NCBI RefSeq assembly: GCF_001305965.1
Contig: NZ_JXQC01000003.1
Location: 992,001-1,056,000, forward strand
Source of the DNA: Erythrobacter sp. SG61-1L
Lineage (GTDB): Bacteria > Pseudomonadota > Alphaproteobacteria > Sphingomonadales > Sphingomonadaceae
DNA: 64,000 nt
Reading direction: 5' to 3'
The position numbers and the translations under genes are program-made. Under the pieces are notes generated by a model. The model was not told where the DNA came from and searched no databases. It worked only from the letters and a program-made list of their open reading frames with translations. Below are positions 1-9,216 of this stretch, piece after piece. How positions within the stretch are numbered: position 1 is the first letter of the stretch; the number at the start of each line of letters is the position of its first letter.

Positions 1-31
1 GAATGGGTGCCTGTAGGACAGAGGGCGGCGA

Positions 32-817
32 TCAGGCGCCCAGCAGCGCCTTCGTGGCGGCGGTAACATCGTCCTGACGCATCAGGCTTTCACCCACCAG
101 GAAACAGCGCACGCCTGCATCGGCAAGGCGCAGGATGTCCGCATGGCTGTTGATGCCGCTTTCGCCCACCAGCAAAGTGCCTTCCGGCGCCAGCGGGGCG
201 AGGCGTTCCGTCGTGCCGAGATCGGTGACGAAACGCTTCAGGTCGCGGTTGTTGACGCCGATGAGGCGGGATTTGAGCGCCGCGGCGCGTTCCATCTCTT
301 CCTCATTATGGACTTCAACCAGCACATCCATGCCGCGTTCAATGGCTGCGGCCTCGATCTCGGCCATCTGGGCATCATCCAGCGCGGCAACGATGATCAG
401 GATTGCATCGGCCCCGATGGAGCGGGCTTCCGCCACCTGCCAGGGATCGACCATGAAATCCTTGCGCAGCACCGGCAGGGCACAGGCCGAGCGGGCTTCG
501 ATCAGGAAATCCTCATGCCCCTGGAAATAGGGCGCGTCGGTCAGCACTGAAAGGCAGGCCGCGCCGCCTGCCTCATAGGATCGGGCATGGTCGGCGGGAT
601 GGAAATCCGGACGGATCAGGCCCTTGGACGGGCTGGCCTTCTTGATTTCCGCGATCAGGCCGTAACCGCCATCGATCTTCGCTTCGAGTGCCTTGCGGAA
701 GCCGCGCGGGGCGCTCTGCCCGGCGGCGCGTGCGTCGAGATCGGCCAGCGAGGCGAGCGGTTTGCGCGCGGCGACTTCCTCGCGCTTGGTGGCGCAGATT
801 TCGGCGAGTTTATCCAT
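32..817 (-). CDS. trpC: Indole-3-glycerol phosphate synthase
   Basis: Closes the indole ring of 1-(2-carboxyphenylamino)-1-deoxyribulose 5-phosphate, the fourth step of tryptophan synthesis, in the cytoplasm. The 261-aa product has the usual length of a monofunctional TrpC; no TrpF domain is fused. Visible family blocks are [11 protein letters not shown] with the catalytic lysine region near residue 60, [24 protein letters not shown] and the C-terminal phosphate-binding stretches LVGESGI and FLVGESLM. It is the last gene of trpG-trpD-trpC and starts 18 nt after the trpD stop. Only 31 bases follow it in the window, so the next gene cannot be judged. Identification is firm. Confidence 0.97.
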   Translation of the reverse strand: MDKLAEICATKREEVAARKPLASLADLDARAAGQSAPRGFRKALEAKIDGGYGLIAEIKKASPSKGLIRPDFHPADHARSYEAGGAACLSVLTDAPYFQGHEDFLIEARSACALPVLRKDFMVDPWQVAEARSIGADAILIIVAALDDAQMAEIEAAAIERGMDVLVEVHNEEEMERAAALKSRLIGVNNRDLKRFVTDLGTTERLAPLAPEGTLLVGESGINSHADILRLADAGVRCFLVGESLMRQDDVTAATKALLGA

Positions 818-835
818 TATTCCGGCCCTGTACTC

Positions 836-1828
836 TTACTTTACCGCATCGATCCAGCAGTCGAGGATCGCCTTGGCGAGCCCCTTGTCGATTGCTTCCG
901 CCGCTTCTTCCACGCCTTCGATCCAGCTCTGGACTTCACCCGCCACGATCAGCGCAGCGGCCGCATTCAGCAGCACGGCGTCGCGATAGGGGCCATGTTC
1001 GCCCATCAGCAGCTTGCGCAGTTCGGCGGCATTATGGACGGGATCGCCGCCCTTGATCGCCGCCAGCGGCGCGGCGGGCAGGCCTGCATCGGCAGGTTCC
1101 ACCCGCTTCATCAGGATGCGGCCATCGCGTACTTCGGCAATTTCGCTGCCGCCCGCCAGGCTCAACTCGTCCAGCCCTTCATCGCCGGAAATGACCATCG
1201 AATGGTCAGTGCCCAGACGCTGCAGCGCCTCGGCATAGATCGGCACATAGGCCGGGCGGGCAATGCCGACCAGCTGGCGCTTCACATCGGCCGGATTGGC
1301 CAGCGGGCCCATCAGGTTGAAGATCGTGCGGCGGCCGATTGCCTTGCGGATCGGCATGATGCGGCCCATCGAAGGATGATGCTTGCCTGCGAAGAGGAAG
1401 CATATGCCGATATCGGCCAGAGTTTCTTCCGCCGTGGCCATTGCCCGGTCAAGGTCGAGGCCCAGCGCCTCCAGCGTATCGGCCGCACCGGCCTTGCTGC
1501 TGGCGGCGCGATTGCCGTGCTTGGCCACCGGCACGCCGCAGGCCGCGACGACCAGCGAAACCGCAGTGGAAACGTTGAGCGTGTGATGCCCGTCGCCCCC
1601 GGTACCACAAACGTCGATGGCGTTTTCCGGCGCGCGGATGGGGATCAGGCGCGCCCGCATGGCGCGGGCTGCGCCGGCGATTTCGCTCGCCGTCTCGCCC
1701 CGGTCGGACAGGCCGATGAGGAATGTCGCCACGTCCTCGTCCGCAACCTTGCCGTCAAGGATCGCGCCGAAGGCTTCTTCGGCTTCCGCTTCTTCCAGCG
1801 GAATATCGAGCACCGTGGGAAGCATCAT
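836..1828 (-). CDS. trpD: Anthranilate phosphoribosyltransferase
   Basis: Transfers phosphoribose from PRPP to anthranilate, the second step of tryptophan synthesis. The 330-aa protein has the PRPP-binding block [17 protein letters not shown], the [12 protein letters not shown] block and the anthranilate-site stretch [15 protein letters not shown], all in normal order for the TrpD/nucleoside phosphorylase class III fold. The ATG at 1826-1828 overlaps the trpG TGA in a 4-base ATGA, so translation is probably coupled to the amidotransferase subunit. It ends 18 nt before trpC. The protein is a stand-alone TrpD, not a TrpGD fusion. Confidence 0.97.
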   Translation of the reverse strand: MMLPTVLDIPLEEAEAEEAFGAILDGKVADEDVATFLIGLSDRGETASEIAGAARAMRARLIPIRAPENAIDVCGTGGDGHHTLNVSTAVSLVVAACGVPVAKHGNRAASSKAGAADTLEALGLDLDRAMATAEETLADIGICFLFAGKHHPSMGRIMPIRKAIGRRTIFNLMGPLANPADVKRQLVGIARPAYVPIYAEALQRLGTDHSMVISGDEGLDELSLAGGSEIAEVRDGRILMKRVEPADAGLPAAPLAAIKGGDPVHNAAELRKLLMGEHGPYRDAVLLNAAAALIVAGEVQSWIEGVEEAAEAIDKGLAKAILDCWIDAVK

Positions 1829-2409
1829 GCCATTGCGGTGGCGTTGATGCCGCAGATCTTGAGGAAGTTGGCCAGCAGATCGTGTCCATGTTCCGTGGCG
1901 ATGCTTTCCGGATGGAACTGCACGCCGTGGATCGGCAATTCGCGATGGCGGAAGCCCATCACGAATTCATCGTCTGCCGTGGCGTTCACTACCAGATCGT
2001 CGGGAATGTCAGTGACGATCAGCGAGTGATAACGCGTGGCGATGAAGGGGGAGGGCAGGCCTTCGAACACGCCGGTATTGTCATGCCGCACGGGCGAGGT
2101 CTTGCCGTGCATCAGCCCGCCGCGCACCACCTTGCCACCGAAATACTGGCCAATGGACTGGTGGCCCAGGCATACGCCCAGCAGCGGCTTCTTCGCTTCG
2201 GCACATGCCGCCACGAGATCGAGGCTGATGCCCGCTTCATTCGGCGTGCAGGGGCCGGGCGAAAGCAGGAAGCCCTGCGCACCGGTTGCCAGCGCTTCGG
2301 CTGCGGTCAGCGCATCGTTGCGGACGACCTTCACTTCGGCGCCCAGTTCCATCACGTAATGGACCAGGTTCCAGGTGAAGCTGTCATAATTGTCGATAAC
2401 GAGGATCAT
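1825..2409 (-). CDS. trpG: Anthranilate synthase component II (glutamine amidotransferase)
   Basis: Supplies ammonia from glutamine to TrpE for anthranilate synthesis. The 194-aa class I amidotransferase begins [16 protein letters not shown]. It carries the nucleophile elbow [11 protein letters not shown] (catalytic Cys) and the His/Glu pair in [13 protein letters not shown]. An upstream reading-frame extension exists, but the start at 2409 matches the family N-terminus and has an AAAGGCGG-like ribosome-binding site. It heads trpGDC. In related genomes trpG usually directly follows trpE; here trpE lies 1.8 kb away behind two unrelated genes. The upstream 119 bp must therefore hold its own promoter unless distant read-through serves, and no convincing promoter was found. 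Confidence 0.96.
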   Translation of the reverse strand: MILVIDNYDSFTWNLVHYVMELGAEVKVVRNDALTAAEALATGAQGFLLSPGPCTPNEAGISLDLVAACAEAKKPLLGVCLGHQSIGQYFGGKVVRGGLMHGKTSPVRHDNTGVFEGLPSPFIATRYHSLIVTDIPDDLVVNATADDEFVMGFRHRELPIHGVQFHPESIATEHGHDLLANFLKICGINATAMA

Positions 2410-2528
2410 GGTGCCGCCTTTGCGCGTTTCGTCGCCCGCGATCAAGTGGGGCCATGAGTGGCTTCGGACAAGTGGCTTGAGCGCATGGGGCCGGGAAACC
2501 ATACATTCCTGCGAACAGGGGGAAATCC

Positions 2529-3371
2529 ATGATTCGCTTGCTGCTGGTCTGTGCCGCGCTGATGGGCTGCCTTGCCTCTGTGCCGGCGCGCGCGGCAAAC
2601 TGGGTCTATAGTTCCGACGACATCTACTGGCGCGTGTTGCGCAACATGGACAGCATCCGCAATGTCGGGGAAGGCGCCTATGAAGTGGACGTCTTCGCAC
2701 TGTCGTTCCGCAGGGACAATTTCAGCCGCAGTGTCCGCCTGCGGGTATTCTGTCCGCAGACCTTGCGCTCAGGCAAGTATCAGCGGCCCGGCTACAGCGT
2801 GCAGCGCTGGCAGCTTTTTGACCAGAACGGCAAAGCGGTTCGTTCCGGCCCGGGCGGTGCGGGAAGCGAATGGCTTGCCGAGATTGGCTTCTTTGAAGGT
2901 GAGTATTCTCCAACGAACCTGTTCAGCGGCATTTATCTCTATGTCTGTCCTGGCGAAAATAGTGGATTCAGCCCGACCTATCCAATCCGGGAGAGCTTCC
3001 CTTTCCCCAATTTACAACGGCAGGCCACCAGCGAGGCAATTGGCAGAGCCGGCAAGTCGGTGGTGAATGCATTTGCGAATATCGATTTCCCGGTGACCAT
3101 CCGCCTGCCCGGAAATGGCGGTCAGTATTTCGTGCCGAAGAAAATAACAGTCGAAGGATGCGATGCCGTCTTCACGTTGGATAGCGGCAGGCAGTTGCGC
3201 ATCCAGCATCGCGCCGGGCTTGGCGTGAGCTTGCGGGAACTGGACGGAACCTACCGCCTGGGCGTGCGCAATGCCTATCTCGAATTCGTCACGGAGAAAG
3301 AGCCGGGCGATACGGTCAATCCGTTCATCGCGGTTCAGCGGCAATACGAGGCATTTGCCCGGATGTGCTAG
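2529..3371 (+). CDS. Secreted hypothetical protein
   Basis: Unrecognised 280-aa protein. A Sec signal peptide is clear at residues 1-22: charged start, hydrophobic core [14 protein letters not shown], then PARAA giving an AXA-type cleavage. The mature part is predicted to be periplasmic or secreted, with few cysteines (FCPQ, YVCPG, EGCD and the last residue C280). The start ATG has a purine-rich site (AGGGGGA) 4-5 nt upstream. The gene is divergent from trpG and convergent with the lipoprotein gene, and the two stop codons share the palindrome CTAG at 3368-3371. It interrupts the tryptophan gene cluster. No family or function can be assigned from sequence. Confidence 0.75.
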   Translation: MIRLLLVCAALMGCLASVPARAANWVYSSDDIYWRVLRNMDSIRNVGEGAYEVDVFALSFRRDNFSRSVRLRVFCPQTLRSGKYQRPGYSVQRWQLFDQNGKAVRSGPGGAGSEWLAEIGFFEGEYSPTNLFSGIYLYVCPGENSGFSPTYPIRESFPFPNLQRQATSEAIGRAGKSVVNAFANIDFPVTIRLPGNGGQYFVPKKITVEGCDAVFTLDSGRQLRIQHRAGLGVSLRELDGTYRLGVRNAYLEFVTEKEPGDTVNPFIAVQRQYEAFARMC

Positions 3372-4177
3372 GGCTTGGCCGGGGTTTCCGTCCGCCTTTC
3401 GACCATGATCAAGGGGCCGATGGGGAAAGTGTTGTCCAGCCGCTTGCTCTGCGGGTTCCACAATTGGGAAACCGTCCCGTCGAGGAACAGCGCGTTCCTG
3501 ACTTTCAGCACATCGCGATAATAGCGGGCCAGCTTGCCGAAGCTGATGGGCTGATCCGAAATCACGAAGATCGCGCGGCCCGTATCCTCCACCCCCACGG
3601 CGTTGCGGATGCGCAGCGATGCGCCGTCATCCTGAATGCCGGGATGCAATTCGCCGTCCACCACCAGCATCGGGCCGGACTGGGTGCCGAAATCGGGGCG
3701 ATTGGTGACGCTTGAGAAGAAGTCTTCCGTGCTGCGCACTTCCCACTTGCCGCCACGGCCGAAGAACACGCCATTGGGCAGCATGTGGAAATTGCCCGGA
3801 CCGGCCTTCCGGCTGAGCGAATGGACCTTCTCCCCATTCTCGACATAATAGCCGATGGGCTGGCCATCGTCGTCGAACATGCCCGCATTGAAGGCGAACA
3901 TGACCTGCGGCGCCTCTGGCGAGCGGTTGGCGGCAAAGGCGGCAAGGCTGCGCCAGGGCGGGCCGCCGCCGGCTTCGGTCTCAGGGGCAAGGGCGGTGCG
4001 GATCGTGTGCAGTTGGGGATCTGCGACGCAAACGGTCAGCGGCACCTCTTCGAACCGGGTTTCCTGGCAGCCGGGCTTCAGTTCGGGCGCAATATCGCCT
4101 GCGCCGGGAAGCGCGCCGCCGCAGGAGGTGAGCGCAAGCGCCGCCCCCATCAGAAAAGGGGCGGCCAGCGCCCGCAT
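3368..4177 (-). CDS. Phosphodiester glycosidase (NAGPA/DUF2233) family lipoprotein
   Basis: The 269-aa protein begins with a lipoprotein signal: hydrophobic run, then lipobox LTSC at residues 16-19, followed by GG. The rest matches the NAGPA-like family of phosphodiester glycosidases, often linked to exopolysaccharide or envelope glycans. Landmarks are MFAFNAGMFDDDGQPIG, NGVFFGRGGKWEVR, SGPMLVVDGELHP and NALFLDGTVSQLW, with Asp/Asn metal-site candidates. A longer frame reaches 4258, but the start at 4177 fits the signal peptide and overlaps the trpE TGA by one base (TGATG). It is therefore probably translated with trpE. The family call is good; the substrate is unknown. Confidence 0.82.
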   Translation of the reverse strand: MRALAAPFLMGAALALTSCGGALPGAGDIAPELKPGCQETRFEEVPLTVCVADPQLHTIRTALAPETEAGGGPPWRSLAAFAANRSPEAPQVMFAFNAGMFDDDGQPIGYYVENGEKVHSLSRKAGPGNFHMLPNGVFFGRGGKWEVRSTEDFFSSVTNRPDFGTQSGPMLVVDGELHPGIQDDGASLRIRNAVGVEDTGRAIFVISDQPISFGKLARYYRDVLKVRNALFLDGTVSQLWNPQSKRLDNTFPIGPLIMVERRTETPAKP

Positions 4178-5694
4178 CACTGCCCGAAGTCCGGCTCGCT
4201 CGCCACGCGGGCTGCTTCGCGGGCCGCCGCGATCAGCGCGCCTGCCTTGTGCCGGCATTCCGCCTGCTCATAGGCCGGATCGCTATCGGCAACGATGCCC
4301 GCACCGGCCTGAACATGCATCACGCCGTCCTTCACCACGGCAGTGCGCAGCACAATGCAGCTGTCGATTGAGCCGTCCGGCCCGAAATAGCCGACGCCGC
4401 CTGCATAGGGCCCGCGCGATTCGGGTTCCAGTTCGGCGATGATCTCGCAGGCGCGGATCTTGGGGGCACCCGAGACGGTGCCCGCCGGGAAGCCAGCGAA
4501 CAGAGCGTCGAGTGCATCGTGATCCGGGGAAAGCTTGCCCACCACATTGCTGACGATGTGCATCACATGGCTGTAGCGTTCGATGGTGAAGCTGGCCGTC
4601 ACCTTCACGCTGCCCTTGCTTGCCACGCGGCCGACATCGTTGCGCCCGAGATCGAGCAGCATCAGATGTTCGGCGCGTTCCTTCGCATCCGCCAGCAGGC
4701 TTTCCTCATTCGCCCGGTCTTCCTCATCCGTCTTTCCGCGTGGACGGGTGCCGGCGATGGGACGGATCGTCACTTCGCCATGGCGCACGCGCACGAGGAT
4801 TTCGGGACTCGAACCCACCACCGCGAAGCCGGGCAGGTCGAGGAAATAGAGGAAGGGCGAAGGGTTCACCCGGCGCAGCGCGCGATAAAGCGCCAGCGGC
4901 GGAAGCGGGAAGGGGCAAGTGAAGCGCTGGGCCAGCACCACCTGAAAAATGTCGCCCGCCTCGATATAGCCCTTGGCCTTGGCCACCATGCTTTCATAGA
5001 GCCCGTGCGGCATTACCGGGGTCAGCTCCATGTCGGGCAGGCTGGCGTCCTTCACCGGGCCGGGAATGGCCCCGGCCAGGCGGCGCAGGGTGCTGTCGAT
5101 TTTCTCGCCGGCAAGCTCGATCGCACGGTCCGGGTCTGCGGCAGACCAGATGGGCGAGATACAGAACAATTCATCACTCAGCCGGTCGAACACCAGCGTC
5201 ACCGTCGGGCGGGAGATCAGGATGTCCGGCACCGCCAGTTCGCTCTGCGGCGCGCGGGGCAGTTCTTCGACCAGGCCGATGGTTTCATAGGCGAAATAGC
5301 CGACCAGACAGGCAAGCGCCTGCGGCAGTTCCTTCGGCATCTCGATGCGGCACGTGGCCGAAAGCGTGCGCAGCTCCTCGAAACTGTCACCCGGAAGCGC
5401 CTCGAAAGCGTCGCGATCATGCTGCCACGCACGATTGACTTCGCAGGCGGCGCCGGTGGCACGGAACATCAGATCGGGGTCCAGCCCGAGCAGGCTGTAG
5501 CGCCCGCGCGTCTCGCCGGCTTCGACTGACTCCAGCAGGAAATCGCCCCGTCCCGGAACGATCAGTTTCAGCGCGGCGCCAACCGGAGTTTCCGTATCAG
5601 CGACGAGCTTGCGCCACACCAGCGCGGGCCGTCCCTCGGCAAGGGCGGCACGAGCCGATGCGGCGTTGTCAGGCAATGCTCCCGAAAGTGTCAT
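4177..5694 (-). CDS. trpE: Anthranilate synthase component I
   Basis: Converts chorismate plus ammonia to anthranilate, the committed and feedback-inhibited step of tryptophan synthesis. The 505-aa protein has an N-terminal domain with the tryptophan-binding LLES element (GDFLLESVEAGETRGRYS). The chorismate-binding domain shows PIAGTRPRGKT, LDLGRNDVGRV, FPAGTVSGAPKIRA and VQAGAGIVADSDP. ATG at 5694 was chosen; it lies 5 nt after the ppiD TGA. A TTG three codons upstream (5703) overlaps that stop and is an alternative. It is transcribed behind ppiD, a linkage common in sphingomonads, and followed by a lipoprotein gene instead of trpG. Confidence 0.96.
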   Translation of the reverse strand: MTLSGALPDNAASARAALAEGRPALVWRKLVADTETPVGAALKLIVPGRGDFLLESVEAGETRGRYSLLGLDPDLMFRATGAACEVNRAWQHDRDAFEALPGDSFEELRTLSATCRIEMPKELPQALACLVGYFAYETIGLVEELPRAPQSELAVPDILISRPTVTLVFDRLSDELFCISPIWSAADPDRAIELAGEKIDSTLRRLAGAIPGPVKDASLPDMELTPVMPHGLYESMVAKAKGYIEAGDIFQVVLAQRFTCPFPLPPLALYRALRRVNPSPFLYFLDLPGFAVVGSSPEILVRVRHGEVTIRPIAGTRPRGKTDEEDRANEESLLADAKERAEHLMLLDLGRNDVGRVASKGSVKVTASFTIERYSHVMHIVSNVVGKLSPDHDALDALFAGFPAGTVSGAPKIRACEIIAELEPESRGPYAGGVGYFGPDGSIDSCIVLRTAVVKDGVMHVQAGAGIVADSDPAYEQAECRHKAGALIAAAREAARVASEPDFGQ

Positions 5695-5699
5695 GGTCG

Positions 5700-7634
5700 T
5701 CAATTGCGGCCCAGCAGTTGCTTCTTGACGGCTTCGATAGCCGCCTTGTTGCGTTCAACGCCAATTGCGTCTGTTGCTGCGCGGGCAAATTGCCCGGCAT
5801 ATTCATCGCCCAGCGTCTGGCCCAGCTGATCGCCAACCTGCGCCAGCAGCGGATCGTTCGGCGCGATCTGGCCTGGCTCGATGTCGTCGAGCTTCACCAC
5901 GAACCAGCCATTGTCGTTCGGGGCCTCAAGCCGCTTCACCGTGCCTTCGGCCATGCTGAAGGCCAAAGCCAGCACCGGCGGCACGCGGCCACCGAGCTTG
6001 GCGAGATCCTCGCGGCTCATATTGATGGCATCGACCGGGGGCAGCTTCACCTTTTCCTTGGCGAGCGCGGCGGCAATCGTGTCGCCCTTGGCCACGGCCT
6101 TCATCACGCGGTCGGCCGCAAGCTTGGCCTGCTTGTCGCCTTCTGCCCGGCGCCAGCCATTGACGACCATTTCGCGGACCTCGGAAAGCGGTGCGGCAGC
6201 GGCCGGAACGATCTTGCTGACGTCGTAGATCAGGAAGGTCTTGCCCGGTTCGATCTCGGCAAGTTGGGGTTGCCCTTCTTCCATCTGGAATGCGGTGGAC
6301 AGCGCACGGCCCAGAATCGGCGGGGCGGTCTCGCCGGGCTTCATGTAGACAGCGCCGGTGCCGATCACTTCGGGGGTAGTCTGGACCTGGACCTGCAAGG
6401 TCTTGGCCACTTCAGCAAGGCTGGAGCCACCGTCGAACTCTTCTTCGACGCCTGCGCTCAGATCGGCGATCGCCTGGCGATGCTTCTCGGCGAGCAAGGC
6501 GGTGCGAATCTCTGCGCGCACCTGGTCAATCGTGCGGCCGGGAGTGCGTTCAATGCCGTCGACACGGATGATGTAGAAGCCCAATCCGCCGCGCGTGGTC
6601 GGCGCAAGCTGGCCGTTTTGCGCGCCGAAAGCGGCCTGCGCCACGGCGGAGGAAGTCTGCGCAGAATATTCCGCCTGAGTGAATGGACCAACCTGAGCGA
6701 CCTGCAGGCCCTTTTCACGCGCTGCGACATCCAGCGACTTGCCCTTGGCGATTTCGTCGCGAATGGCCTTGGCGACGGCATCTGTTGAGGCGACCAGTTG
6801 CGTAAGGCGCCGCTTTTCGGTCGGCGCATATTGCGCGGAGTCGCGCTTGTAGCGGGCAGCGATTTCCGCGTCCGTCGGCTCGGGCACGTTCTTCACTGCG
6901 CTCGCATCGAAAGTTGCATAGCGGATAACGCGCCGTTCGGGGCGCATGTAGCGGGCCTTGTTGGCGTTGTAGAATTCGCTCACCTGGGCATCGCTTGGTG
7001 CCTTTGCGGGCGCATAGGCGTCACTCAGCAGCAGGCCGATGGAACCATGGCGCTTTTCGCGCAGCAGCGCGGCGTAATGCTTCACCAGCGAAGGCGGCAG
7101 AGTGCCGTTGGACAGAACCGGGCTTATGACCTGGCGGACAAGCAGGCCGGATTCGATGTCTTCGCGTACCTGCGTGTCGGTCAGCCCCTGCTGGGCGATG
7201 GCCGCGCGATAGGCATCCTGGCTGAACTTGCCATCAGGGCCGGTGAAGGCAGGGATAAGGGCAATCTGGCTGCCGATCAGGCGCTCGCCCGAACGCAGAC
7301 CTTCTTCCTTCGCGAATTCGGCCAGAACAGTCCGGTCGATCAGACGGTCCAGCACCTTTTCCACACCGCCGTTGGCGACGAAGGCCTCCATCGTCAGCGT
7401 GGGGTTGCTGCGGCGCATATTGTCGAATTCGTTGCGCACGGCCGAGTTCAACTCGGAGGTGCTGATCTTGTGCTTGCCGACGATTGCCACCCGGTCCCCG
7501 CCGGCGACGCCGCCGAAAGAGCCGGTATTGGCCACATCGCCAACGGCGAAGGCCAGCGCGATCAGCGCAAGGGCAGCCAGCGTGACAATCACGCCGGTCT
7601 TGGAATTCATGAAAGTCCGGAACAGCTGAAGCAT
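5700..7634 (-). CDS. ppiD: PpiD/SurA-like membrane-anchored peptidyl-prolyl isomerase
   Basis: A 644-aa inner-membrane periplasmic folding factor. After a short cytoplasmic start (MLQLFRTFMNSKTG) there is one membrane segment, about residues 13-31. A SurA_N-like chaperone region follows (YKHKISTSELNSAVRN-like start, TVLAEFAKEEGL). A PpiC-type rotamase region lies at about 265-360 (LTQLVAST, VGPFTQAEYS, GGLGFYIIRVDGI), then a second PPIC-like repeat near the C-terminus. The start at 7634 was chosen because the membrane segment follows directly; the frame is open to 7763. The role is assisting outer-membrane or periplasmic protein folding. The gene heads ppiD-trpE-lipoprotein. Confidence 0.9.
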   Translation of the reverse strand: MLQLFRTFMNSKTGVIVTLAALALIALAFAVGDVANTGSFGGVAGGDRVAIVGKHKISTSELNSAVRNEFDNMRRSNPTLTMEAFVANGGVEKVLDRLIDRTVLAEFAKEEGLRSGERLIGSQIALIPAFTGPDGKFSQDAYRAAIAQQGLTDTQVREDIESGLLVRQVISPVLSNGTLPPSLVKHYAALLREKRHGSIGLLLSDAYAPAKAPSDAQVSEFYNANKARYMRPERRVIRYATFDASAVKNVPEPTDAEIAARYKRDSAQYAPTEKRRLTQLVASTDAVAKAIRDEIAKGKSLDVAAREKGLQVAQVGPFTQAEYSAQTSSAVAQAAFGAQNGQLAPTTRGGLGFYIIRVDGIERTPGRTIDQVRAEIRTALLAEKHRQAIADLSAGVEEEFDGGSSLAEVAKTLQVQVQTTPEVIGTGAVYMKPGETAPPILGRALSTAFQMEEGQPQLAEIEPGKTFLIYDVSKIVPAAAAPLSEVREMVVNGWRRAEGDKQAKLAADRVMKAVAKGDTIAAALAKEKVKLPPVDAINMSREDLAKLGGRVPPVLALAFSMAEGTVKRLEAPNDNGWFVVKLDDIEPGQIAPNDPLLAQVGDQLGQTLGDEYAGQFARAATDAIGVERNKAAIEAVKKQLLGRN

Positions 7635-7756
7635 GATTAGGCGCCGCCTGGTGTGTAGTGGTAGGGCTCTTCCGGCCCGGTCGGCAGGCGCTTTATCCCC
7701 GCTGAGGCCGGGGGGCAACAGTGGACGCGGCTTTGGCCCTATGTGGAAAAGCGGTT

Positions 7757-7785
7757 TTGACAAGCCGGACGCCCGGGACTAGCGG
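7757..7785 (+). promoter_or_regulatory. Candidate sigma-70 promoter for tpiA
   Basis: TTGACA at 7757-7762, a 17-nt spacer, then TAGCGG at 7780-7785, 59 nt before the tpiA ATG. The -35 is perfect and the -10 is poor. The same TGACAAGC...TAGCSG arrangement with equal spacing precedes tRNA-Ser (60956-60984), which raises its credibility. Visual prediction only. Confidence 0.35.
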
Positions 7786-7843
7786 GCATCACCCCAGACG
7801 GCGCCGGAATCGCGGCGCGTCACGAGCAGCTTAAGGACAATTG

Positions 7844-8602
7844 ATGGCCCAGCGCCCCTATATTGTCGGCAATTGGAAGATGCATGGCACGCGCGCCATG
7901 CTGGCCGAAGCCCGCGCGATCGATCGCGCGGCAGAACGCCTTATCAAGGCGGAGGTGGCGATCGCGCCGCCCTATACACTGATTCACGCAATCCGTAAGG
8001 AAGCCTCGCTGATCGGCGTTGGCGCGCAGGATTGTCACCAGGCTGAAGGCGGTGCCCACACGGGTGATATTTCAGCGGCAATGCTGAAGGATGCCGGTGC
8101 CGGATTCGTCATCGTCGGTCACAGCGAACGCCGTTCCGACCATGGTGAGACGGACGCGGTGGTGAAGGCCAAGGCCTGCGCCGGGCTCCATGCGGGGCTT
8201 CAGGTCATTCTCTGCGTCGGCGAAAGCGAAGCGGATCGCGATGCAGGCAAGGCCGAACAGGTCGTGTGCGCACAGATCGCGGCGTCCCTGCCGGAAGGCA
8301 GCGACTATGCCGAAAAGATGACCATTGCCTATGAGCCTGTCTGGGCTATCGGCACCGGCCGTACTCCTTCCCTGGAAGAAATTGGCCAGATGCACGGCGC
8401 GATCCGCAGCCAGCTGGTTGAAATCTTCGGCGCGGCAGGCGCGGAAATTCGCATCCTCTACGGCGGTTCTGTGAAGGCAGAAAACGCGGCAGACATCCTC
8501 CATGTTGCAGAAGTGGGCGGTGCACTGGTCGGTGGGGCGAGCCTTACGGCGGAAAGCTTCCTCGGCATCATCGTCGCCGCGGCGGAACGCACCGACAGCT
8601 GA
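7844..8602 (+). CDS. tpiA: Triose-phosphate isomerase
   Basis: Interconverts dihydroxyacetone phosphate and glyceraldehyde 3-phosphate in glycolysis and gluconeogenesis. The 252-aa TIM barrel has the N-terminal GNWKMHG (catalytic Lys), the FVIVGHSERR block (catalytic His), AYEPVWAIGTGRTPS (catalytic Glu plus loop 6) and the phosphate-binding ILYGGSVKAENA and LVGGASL. The ATG at 7844 has AAGGA 6 nt upstream; a TTG one codon earlier is less likely. The gene is divergent from ppiD across 209 bp. secG follows after a structured 110-bp gap. Confidence 0.97.
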   Translation: MAQRPYIVGNWKMHGTRAMLAEARAIDRAAERLIKAEVAIAPPYTLIHAIRKEASLIGVGAQDCHQAEGGAHTGDISAAMLKDAGAGFVIVGHSERRSDHGETDAVVKAKACAGLHAGLQVILCVGESEADRDAGKAEQVVCAQIAASLPEGSDYAEKMTIAYEPVWAIGTGRTPSLEEIGQMHGAIRSQLVEIFGAAGAEIRILYGGSVKAENAADILHVAEVGGALVGGASLTAESFLGIIVAAAERTDS

Positions 8603-8614
8603 CGGGCAGCAGGC

Positions 8615-8664
8615 GCGATGGCAGGAAACGGAGCCGCTCCCTTGCGGTTACGGCCCGCCATCGC
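8615..8664. other. Branched inverted repeat between tpiA and secG
   Basis: Arms GCGATGGC (8615-8622) and GCCATCGC (8657-8664) pair perfectly and extend by two more pairs past an A-C mismatch. They enclose a small inner hairpin GGAG-CCG-CTCC at 8630-8640. There is no T-run, so it is not a standard intrinsic terminator. It could be an RNA-processing or pausing structure, or a leader of secG. Confidence 0.4.
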
Positions 8665-8712
8665 TATCTGCCGCACCAACGATAGAGACTATCAAGAAGG
8701 CCAGACCGACAG

Positions 8713-9117
8713 ATGTCGCTTTTCCTGTTCCTTACGGTCGTTCAGGCCATTGTGGCTGCCGCGCTTGTGGGCGTGGTGCTGATGCAGCGTTCCGAAGGCG
8801 GCGGCCTCGGCATGGGTGGTGGCGGTAGCCCGGCCGGGATCATGTCGGCACGCGGCGCCGCGGATTTCCTGACCCGCGCGACGACTATTCTTGCAACTCT
8901 GTTCGTGGTGCTCAGCATCGTCCTTGCGGCACTTGCCGTTGGGACCACGTCGAACCGCGAAGTCGACGCGACGCTGGATCGCACCGTCACGCCCGAAAAG
9001 AACGCCCAGTCGGATCTGCTCGGCGCGGCGGCTGCACCTACTGCTGCTCCGTCCGATGCGGCAAGCGGTTCGGCTCAGCCTGCCAGCAGCGATCCGTTGC
9101 AGGGCGCAGCGCAGTAA
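8713..9117 (+). CDS. secG: Preprotein translocase subunit SecG
   Basis: Accessory subunit of the SecYEG inner-membrane channel. The 134-aa protein has the SecG layout: first membrane helix at residues 4-23 (LFLTVVQAIVAAALVGVVLM), then QRSEGGGLGMGGGGSP, a short cytoplasmic loop with GAADFLTRAT, and a second helix at about 57-77. The tail after residue 80 is low-complexity, Ala/Ser/Pro-rich and longer than in Escherichia coli SecG, as is usual in alphaproteobacteria. The start is ATG with a purine-rich upstream AAGAAGG. It lies between tpiA and pyrG, a common order in this class. Confidence 0.93.
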   Translation: MSLFLFLTVVQAIVAAALVGVVLMQRSEGGGLGMGGGGSPAGIMSARGAADFLTRATTILATLFVVLSIVLAALAVGTTSNREVDATLDRTVTPEKNAQSDLLGAAAAPTAAPSDAASGSAQPASSDPLQGAAQ

Positions 9118-9128
9118 GCGCAGCGCCC

Positions 9129-9148
9129 GCACGCCCCTCGGGGTGTGC
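9129..9148 (+). terminator. Hairpin after secG, possible weak terminator
   Basis: GCACGCCCC and GGGGTGTGC form an 8-9 bp GC-rich stem with one G-T wobble and a CUCG-type tetraloop. Only a short ATTTC follows, so termination would be weak. It begins 12 nt after the secG stop. Confidence 0.4.
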
Positions 9149-9194
9149 ATTTCATCGCAGAATCGGCCCACACAACTGTGGATTGCCGCATTGG

Positions 9195-9216
9195 GGCGCA
9201 AGCAATGGCTTGCGCC
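9195..9216 (+). promoter_or_regulatory. Perfect hairpin in the pyrG leader
   Basis: GGCGCAAGC at 9195-9203 and GCTTGCGCC at 9208-9216 are exact complements around an AATG loop, 32 nt before the pyrG ATG. There is no T-run. With the 9129-9148 hairpin it makes a two-hairpin leader that could affect mRNA stability or pyrG expression; the role is unproven. Confidence 0.45.

Noticed and set aside
587-2029. 480-aa plus-strand frame over trpC-trpD-trpG
   Set aside because: Antisense shadow typical of high-GC DNA; crosses three verified genes.
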